DNA of 64,000 bases from Petaurus breviceps papuanus (GCA_028583685.1 JAMXIF010000045.1:6389822-6453821); one strand, 5' to 3'. Positions 33,645 to 45,919 are shown, counted from the stretch's first letter. The notes: generated from the sequence alone by a model not told the origin. Program-made: numbers and translations.

Positions 33645-34569
33645 GTGAGAGAATACAATTCATGGGTCCTTTGTCCATTTGCATTCTGCAAGGATTTATT
33701 CGGGGCTTGTTTGTGTACTATGTCTAGAAAATTGGGGAATGTAGTGAGGAGGATGTCAGAAAGGCATCAAAGCAATGCCCCCAACTTTGTGGGTGCTGGT
33801 GGGCATCCCAAAACATGAAAACAAATGTTTCTACCCAGGGGCAATGCCCCTCCTCTATTTCTAGGAATTCTGAATTAGGGAACAATTTTTTTCAGCATTG
33901 CAATGTGATTCTTTGCAAGTGGCAATAGTAATTTATATTCACTGTTATTTCAAAATTACTGTTGCTTGAAAGAAATCACTCTTCTTAGCTTCATCGCTTT
34001 GAAGCACAATGAGAATCATGAAAGCAATAATAGCAATTGTTTTTTGGAGGGAAGGAATAACTTATAAAGTTTATTGATATAGTGTGTAATGTATAACCTG
34101 GTCATTCTCAGATTCACGCCCACACTTTGCCATTGAGCAGTTCCTTGTACTACAAAGATTTATACAACAAGCAAACACATAATACATACATGTGTGTGTG
34201 TAATTATTAGATATACTTTATAAATCAACCGTTCAGCAAAACCTGGCAACATAACTGCATCTGACAGAATACACAGCAATTCTGCATCTATTGCCCAAAA
34301 GCTTACTAAGAAATGGAGGGACTTGTATTTCATTTGCTATTTTCTAAGCCAGGACTGGGATGTTTTTAATACAATAAGAGAATGGAGATCTCTCATGGTG
34401 ATTTTTATTTCCATTAAACTTGGTTATAGCTAATAGCCTTCTAACCTCATTCTGCATCTGTTCATAAAGGATTACCTAGGTTGCTCTACATTCTTTAAAT
34501 TGGTCACTTCGGATACCTCTGTGAAGTCTACTCTTCAAAGTTACCAGTCATGACCACTGGTGCTAATCA

Positions 34570-35340
34570 ATATTGAATAATAGTGGTGATAATGGGCATT
34601 CATTCTTCACCCCTAATCATACTGGGAAGGCTTCTTACTAATTCCCATTACAGATACTGCCTGTTCATGGTTTTAGATAGATAGTTTCATTGACTCCTAT
34701 GCTCTCAGTTTTTAATAGGAATGCTGGTATTATTTTATCAAAAGCTTTTTTCTGTATCTGCTGTGAAAATGATTGAATTTCTGTTGCTTTTGTTATGAAT
34801 ATGGTGAATTATACTGACAGGTTTCCTAATATTGAATATTGAACTGATAAGTTTCCTGATATGATCCTTAGGATATATTGCTGTAATCTCCTTGCTAAAA
34901 TTTTATTTAGTAATTTTACATCAATATCCAATTAGGGAAATTGGTTTATCATTTTCTTTCTCTTTTTCAGTCTTCTTGGTTTAGATATTTGTGTTATAAA
35001 AGAGATCTATCTGGAAGAAGTCCTTCTTTGACTATTTTTTTCCAAATACTTTATACAGAATTCTTTTTTAAATTCACTTGTAAATCCTTACAGTGCTGGG
35101 GGGGGGGGATTCTGAGACAGCTCACAGAGGCCTTTTTCAATTTCTTTTTCTAAGATGGGGTTATTTAAGTTGTCTATTTCCTCTTCTCTTAATCTGGGCA
35201 AGTTATATTCTTGTAAATTTTCATGCATTTTACTTAGATTATCAGATATATTGATATATAATTGGGGAAAATAGTTCTGGATAATTGATTTAATTTTCTC
35301 TTCATTGGTTGTGAATTCAACCTTTTCATTTTGCTACTAG
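34570..35340 (-). mobile_element. L1 ORF2 (reverse transcriptase region) fragment
   Basis: Antisense L1 ORF2 sequence (gggcattcattcttcacccc, attggtttatcattttcttt, tcttcattggttgtgaattc). It takes the place where the exons of duplicated unit 3 would be expected. Confidence 0.75.
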
Positions 35341-35344
35341 TGCT

Positions 35345-36045
35345 TTTCTCACTTGTGCTCCATAAAAGACTTGTTCCAAGCCCCTTTGGGTGCACTCTCC
35401 TGAAAACTGTGTGATAAAGTGAGGAGTCCGTAGAAAAGAAATAAAAGCAATGCCCCCCATTGAGGGTCGATAGAAGTTTTGGCTGGCATGCCAAAATATG
35501 AAAACAAATTTTCTACAGAGGGGCAAATGCTGCTTCCCTGTTTCTAGGAATTCTGAATTGGGGAAGTTATATTTTTTTCACTGTTATACTATTTTTCTTT
35601 CCAAGGCACAATAGCGATATATATATATACACTTTTGTTTTCAGAGTGACTATTACTTCAGACAAATCTCTCTTCCTAACTTAAACGACCTGAAACACTA
35701 GCAAACATCGTGACACTCATCACATCAATTATTTGGGGGGCGTGGAGTAATGGTATATATAGTTGATTGATATATTATGTATTTCAACCTAGTCATTCAG
35801 ATTCATACCCACACTTTTACCACTGAGCAGTTCCCTGTAATATAAAGATACATGCAGACATATACATGCACACACATGTGTGTATACACACATACATAAG
35901 TATTTCATAAATAAACAGTTCAGCAAAACCTGCCAACAAAACTGCATCTGACAGAATACACAGCAGTCTGCATCTGTAACCCACTGCCTTTCAACTAAGT
36001 AGAAGGAACTATATTTCATTTGCCATTTTCTAGGATAGGGCTAGC
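35345..36045 (+). repeat. Duplicated unit 3: intron part only
   Basis: Matches unit 2 intron 33690-34390 along its length (blocks gcaatgcccccca, ccaaaatatgaaaacaaatt, ctgcatctgacagaatacac, atatttcatttgccattttc). No exon remains on its left, where L1 ORF2 sequence lies instead. Confidence 0.8.
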
Positions 36046-36059
36046 ATTTTGTTTCTTTG

Positions 36060-36200
36060 TCTTTTTGGAGGGGGGAAAGCAAGGCAAGTGGGGTTAACTG
36101 ACTTGCCCAAGGTCACACATCTAGTAAGTGTTAAGTGTCTGAGGCAGGATTTGAACTCAGGTCCTTCTGACTCCCGGGCTGGTGCTCTATTCCTCTTAAC
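36060..36200 (-). mobile_element. WSINE1-like SINE, subtype I, 5'-truncated
   Basis: Reverse orientation: aagtggggttaactgacttg, aggtcacacatctagtaag, tttgaactcaggtccttct, gggctggtgctctattc. The head is missing. Confidence 0.85.
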
Positions 36201-36209
36201 AAACAATCA

Positions 36210-36500
36210 ATTACTCAACATGCATCTCATCCTCAACACACCCAAATTCTCTGCTCTTAAACCTCTCTCTCCACTCAACTTTGCTACTTTGATTCAGGAC
36301 ACCACCCTCAGTTCAGTCACCCAGCTCTCTGAGCTCAGTGTCATTTCTGACCCTTCTTTGTCCCTCACTTCTATATATAATCATATCACTTATCAAGTCT
36401 TGTCACTCCTGCCTCTGAAACATCTCTGGCATATACCCTTCTCTCGAGAGACACAGGAACTCTTCTCATCCTAGTTCACTGTCGTGTTGCCTCTTGCTTG
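36210..36500 (+). repeat. L2 fragment
   Basis: L2 internal 3' region: catctcatcctcaacacacc, cacccagctctctgagctca, acttatcaagtcttgtcact, cttggactattg. Confidence 0.65.
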
Positions 36501-37142
36501 GACTATTGAAATAACATTGGTTTTCTCAAAATTAAAGAGTATAATTTATAGGATTTTTTAAATCATCATTATCTCTCCTAGGGTTCCTCCTCCCTTACAG
36601 AGATCTACTCACTTTATATGAAATAATATTTCAAAACACTGAAAAAAAGAAGGAAAAAAAACATTCACCAAAACAGCCAATCATTGGGGGAAAGCTTGAA
36701 ATTGTAGGCAATACTTCAATTCCTTGTACATCACTCATCTGCAAGGGAGTCAGGAGAGGGAGTCTCTTCTCACATCTCTTCTTTAAGCCCTTCTGGCTCT
36801 TGAAAGTTTGCTAAATTATCTGCATTGAGTTGCAGAGGTTAAAAGAAAAATTCCTACTCATGTGAGACAAGGATCTCCTTTCTGCACTTTGTCAATTTGG
36901 ACTAGCCGGAACTGACTCCTGTGTTCCTGACAATGTTTACCCTCTATGAAGAAGGCAGCCTGAAAACTTTTGCATCAATGACTCTTTCTTGATTGTACTT
37001 CACTCTTTGGAAGTTGGTTCAAAATCCATATTGTTCTTTTACAGGTTGTGCTTTGAAAGGGGTATTGAAGAAAACGCTGTTATCTCTTCATAAATCTTTC
37101 CTGCACAATATATATATATATATATTTAAAAAAAAACAACCA
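36501..37142. other. Unassigned intron DNA
   Basis: No exon or repeat assigned, except 37095-37142. That stretch resembles the junction between units 1 and 2 (aatctttcctgc ... atcagaac), showing the border of unit 4. Confidence 0.45.
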
Positions 37143-37256
37143 TCATCAGAACAAAAATTTAGAATAGCCTTAACTTACTGATGTCATAAATTTGGCTTTC
37201 GTTTTCCTTAGAAATATATTTTATTTCTCTCTTTCAAAAATGTTTCTTTTCCACAG

Positions 37257-37337
37257 GAAATCAATGATAACAAGGAAAACCTCACTGGGAATAAAGAATT
37301 GAGTACAAGGGAATATGCAAGCACTACCTCTGAAAAG
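37257..37337 (+). CDS. Duplicated-exon gene, unit 4 first exon
   Basis: Acceptor tttcttttccacag, donor gtaaac. Exactly 27 codons: EINDNKENLTGNKELSTREY and ASTTSEK. Upstream intron sequence (tttggcttt..., tttcaaaaatgtttcttttc) is shared with 32690-32783, so the exon belongs to the duplicated unit even though its coding part has diverged. It ends on a codon boundary, as required by the next exon at 39498. Confidence 0.6.
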
Positions 37338-37618
37338 GTAAACATCCCTGAGGAAGAAAATATTATTTAGGTTTTAAAATTATTGCTCATTCTTTTCAAG
37401 TGACTTTAAAAAATAGATCTTCACTTTTTTATCCTAAGGTGTGTTGCCAAAAACCAAGGTCTAGGTAAACTTATTCCCGTTGATTGAAAAAGCACATTTA
37501 GCTTTGTCAAAATCCCATAAATGCATGGGAGACGCATGGCACCCACTGCTTTTCGACCATTAACTCAAGGACAAGTAATCTACTTCACTCTTTGTTGATC
37601 AGGGTTACTGTAATGGGA

Positions 37619-37977
37619 ATGCAAATTTGGAAGATCTTCCCTGCCCCTAGGCTAAAATGCACCTGGAGCCTGGGGTGGGAGGCTTGTTTTTCAGTAGATA
37701 CTTCTTGATTGGCCAGTGGGTCAAAAAGGTTGTTACATTCTCTGAGCCAGGAGAAGGCTATATAAGCACTGATGTGTAGCTTTGTTTTGGGGGCTCACTT
37801 TGAGAAGTGTTCTGTGATTTGATCTGTATTCTGGGAAGCTGTTGTCTGGAGCCCCCCCCCTCACCCCCCCGCCGGCTTTGAAAAACCCAGATGTGGAAAC
37901 CCAGATGTTGACTGGAGCAGATCCAAGAACCTGTGGTGGCAGCAAACCCTGAGGACGCCGAGGTGCTTGCTGCTACA
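37619..37977 (+). mobile_element. Short solo LTR with 5-base target duplication
   Basis: TGTAATGGGAATGCAAATTT start, TATATAAG near 37762, GCTGCTACA end. The repeat gttac flanks it (37614-37618 and 37978-37982). It is about 360 bases against about 530-540 in the other copies, so part of the internal LTR is absent. It lies in sense within the intron between 37337 and 39498. Fossil. Confidence 0.9.
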
Positions 37978-38004
37978 GTTACTTTCCTAAGTCATGAAGT
38001 GACC

Positions 38005-38170
38005 TGACACATAAAACTGAAAGCTTCAGAGGTGGCAATCACCTTAGAAATTATGTATTCCAATTCCCAGGACCAAGGTATCTACTTTTATAGACACGGG
38101 TTCTCATTGTGACTCACTCAGCTTATTGCATTCCATAGGCCACATAGCTAGTTTATTTAGTGTTCATTTT
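38005..38170 (+). repeat. MIR-like SINE
   Basis: Diverged MIR (gaggtggcaatcaccttaga, tctacttttatagacac, aggccacatagctagttta). Confidence 0.5.
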
Positions 38171-39497
38171 GAATTCCTCATTGGAGACAAAAGGAACAGA
38201 TGGTAATTATCATGATAGTTTATCCTGTAAAGTTTTTTTGTTTTTTAACTTGGAAAGGCTTTCCCTGTATGGTTTTTACAGAGTTGAGGAATTCATCTTG
38301 CCAGAGAAATGGGGGGAAAAGGCATTTCAGACAGGAGAAAGGCAATGGGTAGAGACACAGAGGTGGACAGAATAGGTCATGTACAAAAATGGATGAATGT
38401 AGTTGAATGAATTGGGAATCTTAATGTTGCAAAAACTAGACCTAATGAAGTCAGGGGAGGCAAGGTATAAAGAGTATGAAAAGTGAAACACTGACAAACG
38501 TGAGGGTTCGCACCAGGAAGCTGATGGTATAAATGAAAGTATTAAGGAAGGAGAAGAAAAAAAGGTAACTGTGAGACTAGGAATGATGATTTGGGGTTTT
38601 GGATGTGATATGTTCAGAGAACTGATGCTGGCTCTTGGTGATCAAGGCTTTCCTTCTTGATGAGTTCACTAGCCATTCATTTCATGATATTTTTCAGAAA
38701 TTTATGATGCTTTCAATTTTTAGAATTGAAAACAACATGACTCCTTTGGAAAGTGGGAACATCTCCTCATATCCAAGCTTTCTGGTGGTTCTCCTGGATT
38801 TCTCAGAGTAATGACACATCAGAAATTGTTCTGTGACCACTAAGATCATCCTAGAAAGTCCTCTGATTAAAACTGGTCGTGTATCTTATTTACCTAGGGA
38901 AATAAAAGAATGATTCTGGGCCTGCTGTAGACTGTCCCCACCAGGTACTTACCATGATGCTACTCTGCATACCAAATACTGCCATCACTCCCCCTTACTT
39001 TGTTTTTCCAAATATCTCCTTTCGCTCTCTTACTCTCACATCTACACATGCAGCAACCTTCCTGGAATGCCAGAACTCTCCTTTCTCCTTTTGCAAATCT
39101 AATCCTTCCTTCCAGGGTAATTCCAACCTCTCCAGGAAGGCTCCATGATATATCCTCTTAGCTAGATTCATATCCTCATGTTCATTTCTATTTGTAAATT
39201 AACACAATTCTAAGGCAATTAAGATGTTTTCTTTTAATTGTTTGGGTTCATCTCTTCACTTCATGAGTTACTATGTCTTTGAAGTATTCTCAAACTCATA
39301 GCAGCTACAGAGACAACTTGCATGTAAATAAATCTTGACTGAATGAATTGTAATATGGTGGTCATTGAGGAGCAGACAGCACAGAGATGGGTGGTATAAT
39401 TCAGACTCAAGAATCCAATTTCTGAAAGTGAAGAGAAAAAGATAAATTGGTATAACTGGAAAAGGAAGAAACAAACTGTATTTTTGAAAATTTTTAG
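38171..39497. other. Intron DNA; L2 remnant at about 38940-39180
   Basis: 38940-39180 resembles L2 (cttcctggaatgccagaact, tccaggaaggctcc). Elsewhere nothing was recognised. Confidence 0.45.
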
Positions 39498-39627
39498 ATA
39501 CCAGAAGTAGAACAAGAAATAAGAAAAATGGAAAAAAAAAACAAAGGAAAATCAAGACATCACCTGGAAATAATCCTAGAAGATCCACCCATAACAATCT
39601 TAGAAAGTGATGATTCTAATGATTCTG
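39498..39627 (+). CDS. Unrecognised gene, acidic exon D
   Basis: Acceptor gaaaatttttag, donor gtaaga. Frame 0 fits the exon at 37257 and reads IPEVEQEIRKMEKKNKGKSR, HHLEIILEDPPITILESDDS, NDS with one base over. It combines a basic, coiled-coil-like stretch with an acidic, serine-rich tail (ILESDDSNDS) that would suit casein-kinase phosphorylation or SUMO-type interaction. That last point is inference from composition only. 43 codons without a stop between good splice sites is the best single-exon evidence for this gene. Confidence 0.65.
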
Positions 39628-40011
39628 GTAAGACTGGATGATCTTGGACTCAGATGTTGTGGATGTTGAGGAATACTTGGGTTCCTCAAGAGCTGCTTAA
39701 GAGTGAAAAACAGAGATGTCAGAGACATTAGCACTGATGACAGAGTAAATTTAAAATTCACATTTGTGTGAATTGTATCTAGCGATGGAGTAAATATACA
39801 TTCATCAGCAATTTTAATGACCAGTTGTTGAAAGTAGAATAACTGATAAGAAGTTTATTGAAGGGCATACATTTTAGTTCCTACCATCAGATCCTAGAGT
39901 AATTTTCAAATTAACAAGTAAATAAAGGTCTTCCTTAAGGAAATCTTTTATTGATCTCTTATAAGTGCATTTTATTAATTTCTTACCTTACAGAAATGGT
40001 TCTTTCCAGAA
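39628..40011. other. Intron DNA
   Basis: Nothing recognised. Confidence 0.5.
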
Positions 40012-40165
40012 CTGGAAACAGATTCTTTTCTCATCTTCCCTTCCCTTCTTCTCCTTGCCTTTTCCTTCCTCTTTCTTTTCTTCTTTCACTTTTTCTTTCT
40101 TCTCCTCCTTTCCTCTTTCCTGTTCCTCTTCACATTTCTCTTTCTTATCTTCGTCCATCCTTTTT
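40012..40165 (+). repeat. Polypyrimidine tract
   Basis: About 150 bases almost wholly C and T. On the minus strand it reads a lysine/glutamate-only frame (MDEDKKEKCEEEQERGKEEK), which is what a polypurine tract gives by chance. Confidence 0.85.
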
Positions 40166-41939
40166 TATTTTTATCTGCTGAGAGAAAGCAGGAGAAATGA
40201 ATAGGTCCATAGAAGAGCCAAATATTAAGATGACAGGTAAAAAATTAGTCAAGAATTTATTAAGTATGGAATTGTACTTCTACCTATATAAAACCATCAG
40301 AACATAGGGAATCATTTGAGAGGAGTTTTGAAGTTGGAGTCAGAGTATGCTTTTTAGAAAAATTGTGTAAATTCATATGTGTGTATGTGTATATGTGTAT
40401 GCATAGGTATGCATGTGTGCATATATGTGTGTATATGGTCCCTCCTTTTTCCTCTTCCCATGATAACATGAGACTCATTGCTTATCACACTTTTCAATAG
40501 TTTCACTGTCCTTGGTTATTGACTATATCAATTCTCAGCATTGGAGAGACCTTCAAGGCATCCTATGATCACCTCCTGCCAAACACAAAAATCTCTTTCT
40601 CAGCGCCTTTAAGAGAGTGTTCTTCAGCATCTGCCATAAAATGGACAGTCATACTGAGGATCCCATAGCCTCATAAAATCACCCATTCTATTACTGGAAA
40701 GCTCCAAATTTTAGGCCAATTCCTGTTCAAAATAAGAAAAACAGAACAATACGTTCCCCATCCCATTTATTCATGTCTCCTCGTTGCATCCTCCAGAGAG
40801 ATACAGAAAAAATACCTTATATCTGGTCCCCTGTGACACTTTCTAGATATTTGCAAATAACCAGTTTCCCATCTTACACTTTCCTTCATCATATTCACAT
40901 CTTCTCTATTCTGACTCGCGCCTTTGAAGACTTTCATTCCAGCTTGTTGGGATGTTTTTGCCTCACAGTTCTGTTATTCAGTGTATCAGTAGTTTCTGTT
41001 TTAGATCAATAACTCTGAGGTGTGTTCTTTCTGTCTCCATTCAAAATATTAATAAAAATATGGGAGAGATCTTATCCAAGGACAGAGTCAGGGAGTTTCA
41101 AACCAAATATCATAAAGGAACAACTGTTGAAAGTTGCACGTGTAAAATGACTCCGTAAATTCTAAAGTTCTTACATATAAGAATTTTTAGTAAACATGAT
41201 TCAATTTTCAAAGCCCAAGCAAAAATAACCTGGGTTATTCAGGCTACAAGCTTCTATGTACAAACTACTATGTGGTTTTGGTTTTACACAAAGTAAAACA
41301 GTCTCTGCAGCGTAGAACAATGTTGGGCACCTAAGAAAATCAAATGTAGTAAGTTTCAATGATAATGGTATATGTTGTGATTGTTTGTTTAAAAATTCAA
41401 TAACAGAAATCTAGGAATACTCCCAATTTTTCATCAATAGGAGAATCTGGTTTTGTTTTTTTTTTTATTTTATCCCTATATTCAAAGTATTATTTTTTGT
41501 TGTATAAGTTAAGCCTCATCAGTTGAGAGAAAACTAACAAGTTTTCTAAGTCTAACTAAGGCTTTCTCCTTAAATTGGCATTTATTAATTGTTTGAATAT
41601 CCACTCTGCTCTTTGAAAAGGTGAGTGGGGAGTAGCCTAAGGTGGGACCTCCTAAAAGATGTAGTTTTCATAAAATGCATACATGTAAGTACTTTTTTCA
41701 AAGGAAGAAACCCATGAAAAAGTTTGCATGCCTGTCATTCACTTCTAAGGGATGAGCTTTATGGATAATATAAACATTTTGGAGACTAGAGAAGAGGACC
41801 GAGCTCAGAGATGTTTCTAACATAAAAAATGTGTTTATGAATTGTGGAACTACATTATTCATCTTGATATTTTATAATTTCTTAATTATAAGGCATGGGT
41901 ATAAGCAGCAGAGGTGTGGTAGGACAGAGAAGACAGATC
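40166..41939. other. Intron DNA with a TG/TA microsatellite
   Basis: An alternating TG/TA tract lies at about 40375-40437. No exon or repeat family was recognised. Confidence 0.45.
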
Positions 41940-42200
41940 TCCATTTCCATTAAATAAATATAGACCACACATACATGTATCTATATGTATGTGTACCTAC
42001 GTGTGTGTGTATAAATGGAAATGGAAATGTCTTCTCTTTGTCCCATCACATCCCTGCTACTTACAGGAGCTACTTGTAACTATGTTTACATCCCAGACAT
42101 ATTTCCATTTCTATTCAATAAATGTAAATATATATACACAGATACACACCAAAACATACATACACACATATGTGCATTTATTTAATGGAAATGGAAATCA
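41940..42200. repeat. Duplicated hairpin-forming repeats
   Basis: Two adjacent units, each with atttccatt..aataaat on the left and a (t)aaatggaaatggaaat block on the right, with TA/CA-rich DNA between. The outer blocks are inverted repeats of each other within each unit. A middle block (tccc..ca.atcc.tgcta) also recurs partly. Confidence 0.6.
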
Positions 42201-42409
42201 ACACCACATCCTTTCTTATTCCACTAATAAGAAAAAACAAATCCCTGTTACAAATATGTATTGTCAATCTAAACAAATTCCTCCTTATACCATGACCAAA
42301 GAAAATTACATCTCAACCTATAGCAATCTCAGTCTGCATCATTCTTATCCTGGACATGTGTTCTCATAAGACCTGTAGAATTATGGTTGATCACTTTGTT
42401 GATCAAAGT

Positions 42410-44537
42410 TGCTAAGTCTTTCGCAGTTGTTTGGCTTCATTGCAAATCACTTCCCAGAATGGCATACCAGTTTAAGCTCTACCAACTATGCTTTAAGATC
42501 CATGTTTTTCCATATGACCTCCAGAATTTGTCTTTGTTATTTCTTATCATTTTGCCAGTCTGATGGATATGATATGAAATCTTGGAGTTTTTATTTGCTT
42601 TTCTCTGATTATTGATTTAGAGTATTTTTCATATTTTCATGTTTACATATATGTGTAATACATATACACATATATATACATACACATATATACATACATA
42701 CATACAGAGAATCTCCTAAGTTTGCACTTCAGAATTTCTTTGTACCTTGGGTCTTTTCATTGAGTATGTTGGGAAGTCCTCTATTTCACTAAAGATCCAC
42801 TAAAAGTCCCTTTTCAGGACTCAGTTATACTCAATTTTGCTGAATAAGTTATTCTTCACTAGAAGCCTAATAACTTTGTCTTCCATACTAGAGAACTCTA
42901 AGCATTTTACTCTTTCATAAAGCAAGCCGCTAAATCGAATGTGAGCCTGGTTGCTACATTTCCTCATTTGAATTTTTCCTTTGAGGTTGTTTGCAGAATT
43001 GTTTTTTTAACCTATGGACTCTGAGTATTGGCTAAAATGTTCCTAGGAACTTCCATGTTTTGAGTGACTTTTAAAGTGCTGACGAGTGAATTCTTTCTAT
43101 TTCCACTTTCCCCACTAGTTCTAAGAGACCTTGTCACTTGTTTAATGGCTTGAAATAAGATGTCATGACTCTTTTTCTTGTCGTTGTTCATGGCTTTCTG
43201 GTAGTTCAGTGATTTTTAAATTCTCTCTCCTCCATCTTTTTTTCAGGTCAGGGGTTTTTGCTCAATGGAGATGTCATATTTTCTTCTATGTCTTTAAACT
43301 TTGTTGTTTAATTGTCCCATGGACTCAGGTACTTCACTTCAGGACATTTGTTTCTTGTATAGCATTCTATACCTCTTGATCCAAACTTTTTAATTCTTTT
43401 TCTCAATCATTCTTTCATAGCTCTCCTTTTTTTCTCATTTTTCCTCCAACACTCTGATTTAATTTTTAAAGTAATTCTTGATTTTCAAAAAGAAAATAAA
43501 AACAACTCTTGTTTCATCTATTCCAGAAGTTCTATTTGACATGGTGCCCAAGTAACATTTTTCTTTGAATCTTTGTAGGTATTTTGCGGTCCCTTTTTTC
43601 TAGGTTTGTTTCTTGAGCATTTCTATCATTCATACAGATTTGTGGCATCCAGACTTATACTCTTGTATCCCAATTTCAGATAATATGTTAGGACCATATT
43701 GTGTGCACTTTTGGGTGCAATGTCTAGTACAAACTTGGCCTCTTGAATCTTTTTTTCCCAGGGGTATTGAGTGTTATGATGTTTAAGGATCTCTGGAATA
43801 GCTCAGGCTGGAAAGTTGTATATTTTCAGGGCTTCCAAGTGTTCTGACTCAGGCAGGACAAGGTATGAACACTCATCTTCTGGTCTGAGTTCTGCAAGTT
43901 CGTGACCTGAGTTTGGGTGTGTGCAACCTCTCTGCATGCTTGTCCCTCTTTAGTGTCCCAGTAGACTACTGCTGGACTTGTTACTTAGAACACTCTATAT
44001 GGGCTCCCCCTTGGTCTGCTTATTCTATTACCAACCTCAAGATGTATTGGAGACAAGAACTGAGACCCCATTGATCTCCTAGGGTCAGAGTCCAAAAGCT
44101 ACTGTTTGCTTCTTTGCTTCCTGCTTGGTCAGTGTGCAGCAAAGGGGCTTCAACCAAAAAAATACCTAGGAATGCCACACCCCAGTGATATCGGTCGCCC
44201 CTGCCTCTGTGCCCTAGCACTCAAGAGTCAATGAGAGAGCTCCCACCTAGAACCTCTTCCCACATTCCGCAAAAGAGCAGGACCCCACATGCATAGGTCT
44301 GGGCTCTGTTGTTGCCCAGATTCACAGTCTCACCCACCTTTTCATTCCTTTGTCCTTGATTGCATCCAATGTGGCTATACCCACACTCAATGTCAATAGG
44401 CATCTGTCTCCCTCTACTAACTTGGGCTTGGATTTCCCGACCATGAATTGTGGTGTTTTCTGCAGCTGGCTAAGGAGTTAAGGTTAGCAGCTCTTCTGCC
44501 TTTCTCCCAGCCATTCCGCCATCTTGGTTCTGCCCTT
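42410..44537 (-). mobile_element. Old ORF1-only L1 (half-L1-like)
   Basis: Leftward: 5' end cagaaccaagatggcggaat at about 44537, a 5' UTR to about 43600, ORF1-like sequence to about 42760, then L1 3'-type sequence at 42410-42640 (gccagtctgatggatatgat). No ORF2 lies between. Many differences from the copies at 10-15 kb; an older half-L1 of about 2.1 kb. Confidence 0.65.
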
Positions 44538-44683
44538 GCAGCTCTCTTCTCAAGATACACCTATTCTATTTGACAACTCAATCTTTCCAGGAATAGCTCT
44601 AAAGAAGAATCCTTTTAATTTGAATGATATTAAGCCAACTTCATTTGAGATACATAATTGTTAGTATATCAAATGGAGAGATG

Positions 44684-45037
44684 GAGGATGTCCCTAATGT
44701 CTGGACACACAGGAAATCTCATTAACTATGCATATTTTCAAGAAATGAAATGAATGACATTTTCAACAACATTTTACTTAATTAGCATAAATTTTAGCCG
44801 TGACAATTTCATATGGAATAAAAGCTTTCATTAGCTCTTGGGGACTATTTTCCACATTAATGAGATTAATTTAATTTAATTAATTAATGAGATTTCCTAT
44901 GTGTCTCCTATGTCTTCCTATGAAATCTCATTTATGCTAATTAAATAAAATGTTGTTGAAAATGTCATTCATTTCATTTCTTGAAAATATGCATAGTTAA
45001 TGAGATTTCCTATGTGCCAGACTTTAGGGACACCCTG
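44684..45037. mobile_element. Foldback DNA element with arms of about 107 bases
   Basis: Arm 44684-44792 is the reverse complement of 44931-45037 with only a few mismatches, around a 138-base AT-rich centre. The outer ends read gatgtccctaatgtctgg and ccagactttagggacaccct, the shape of a mariner-like terminus (cagggtgtccctaaagtctg). The transcript or single strand would fold into a long hairpin. Confidence 0.8.
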
Positions 45038-45675
45038 TAGAATGCCTATCCTACCTATTTGACAGACAACCTTCCCACAGGATTCACTCTAAAATGAAGT
45101 TTCTATCCTGTGTGATCCTGTTTACCTGCACCCTTGCTTTGTATCAGGAAGCCTAAGACTTTTCAAGTTATCATAAGCTTGTTAGCCTAAGTCCAGAAGA
45201 AAGCATGCATGTGGATAAGGAATTCTCTAAATACCAATAATTAACTCCCTTTATTTAGCCTTGTTTTATGCTGCTTAGGAAAGGTACCACAAACAGGACC
45301 TTGATAAGTTGGAGTTGGGCTGATTGAATTCCTTTTATCGACTAATCAGTGTTTGGTTTTCCTCAATCCTCTATTATTTGGAAGAGGAGGTGGCAAATAT
45401 TTCCTTGAAAGTGATCAGTGGGTCAGTACCAGAAGGAACTTAGGAGGTCAACTTGCTCAAACCTGCTGTCATTTTGGAAGTGAAATGAATGAGATACAGA
45501 AAGATTAATTACACAGCTAGTAAGGCATGGAGTGGAGACTCCAGGGCTCCTGGCTCCTAATACAATGTTCTTGATCCTACACCATACATGCTACGACCAT
45601 AAACATGAGTTTATACCATTCCCAACTCAGTGGTGTAATTTTCAGCCTTCCTCACTGAATTCTTCTTATTTCTAG
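45038..45675. other. Intron DNA with a MIR at about 45420-45610
   Basis: The MIR piece shows cagtaccagaaggaacttag, acacagctagtaaggcatg and ctccagggctcctgg. Nothing else was recognised. Confidence 0.5.
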
Positions 45676-45724
45676 AGAACAGAAATGAATACATCCCAAC
45701 TTTGGAAGCACCACCAGCAACAAG
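45676..45724 (+). CDS. Unrecognised gene, exon E (or alternative last exon to 45758)
   Basis: Acceptor cttatttctag. The carried G from 39627 gives ENRNEYIPTLEAPPAT and, if the donor gtgttc after 45724 is used, two bases remain and the exon at 46674 continues in frame. If not spliced there, the frame goes on RCSSWISSCCQ to TAA at 45756-45758, with AATAAA at 45795: a self-contained terminal exon. The donor is weak, so both readings are open. Confidence 0.5.
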
Positions 45725-45794
45725 GTGTTCATCATGGATTTCCAGTTGTTGTCAGTAAGACTTGTTTTGTAGATTGATAACAAAAAAAGAACTG

Positions 45795-45800
45795 AATAAA
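45795..45800 (+). terminator. Poly(A) signal after exon E
   Basis: AATAAA 37 bases after the in-frame TAA at 45758. Confidence 0.45.
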
Positions 45801-45919
45801 ATCGTTTGCCGCTGCTTGGTTTTAACTGTTCAGCTACTATCTTTTCTTCTTTTTCTTAGAGCCCTTTTAGCCATGTTCAAAAATTCCCATGTACTCTATC
45901 CTTAACTAGGTTATAGAGT

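Noticed and set aside
40012-40165. Minus-strand lysine/glutamate-rich open frame, first considered as a further KRR1 or coiled-coil exon
   Set aside because: It is the translation of a polypurine tract, has no similarity to KRR1 beyond composition, and lacks a convincing exon structure.
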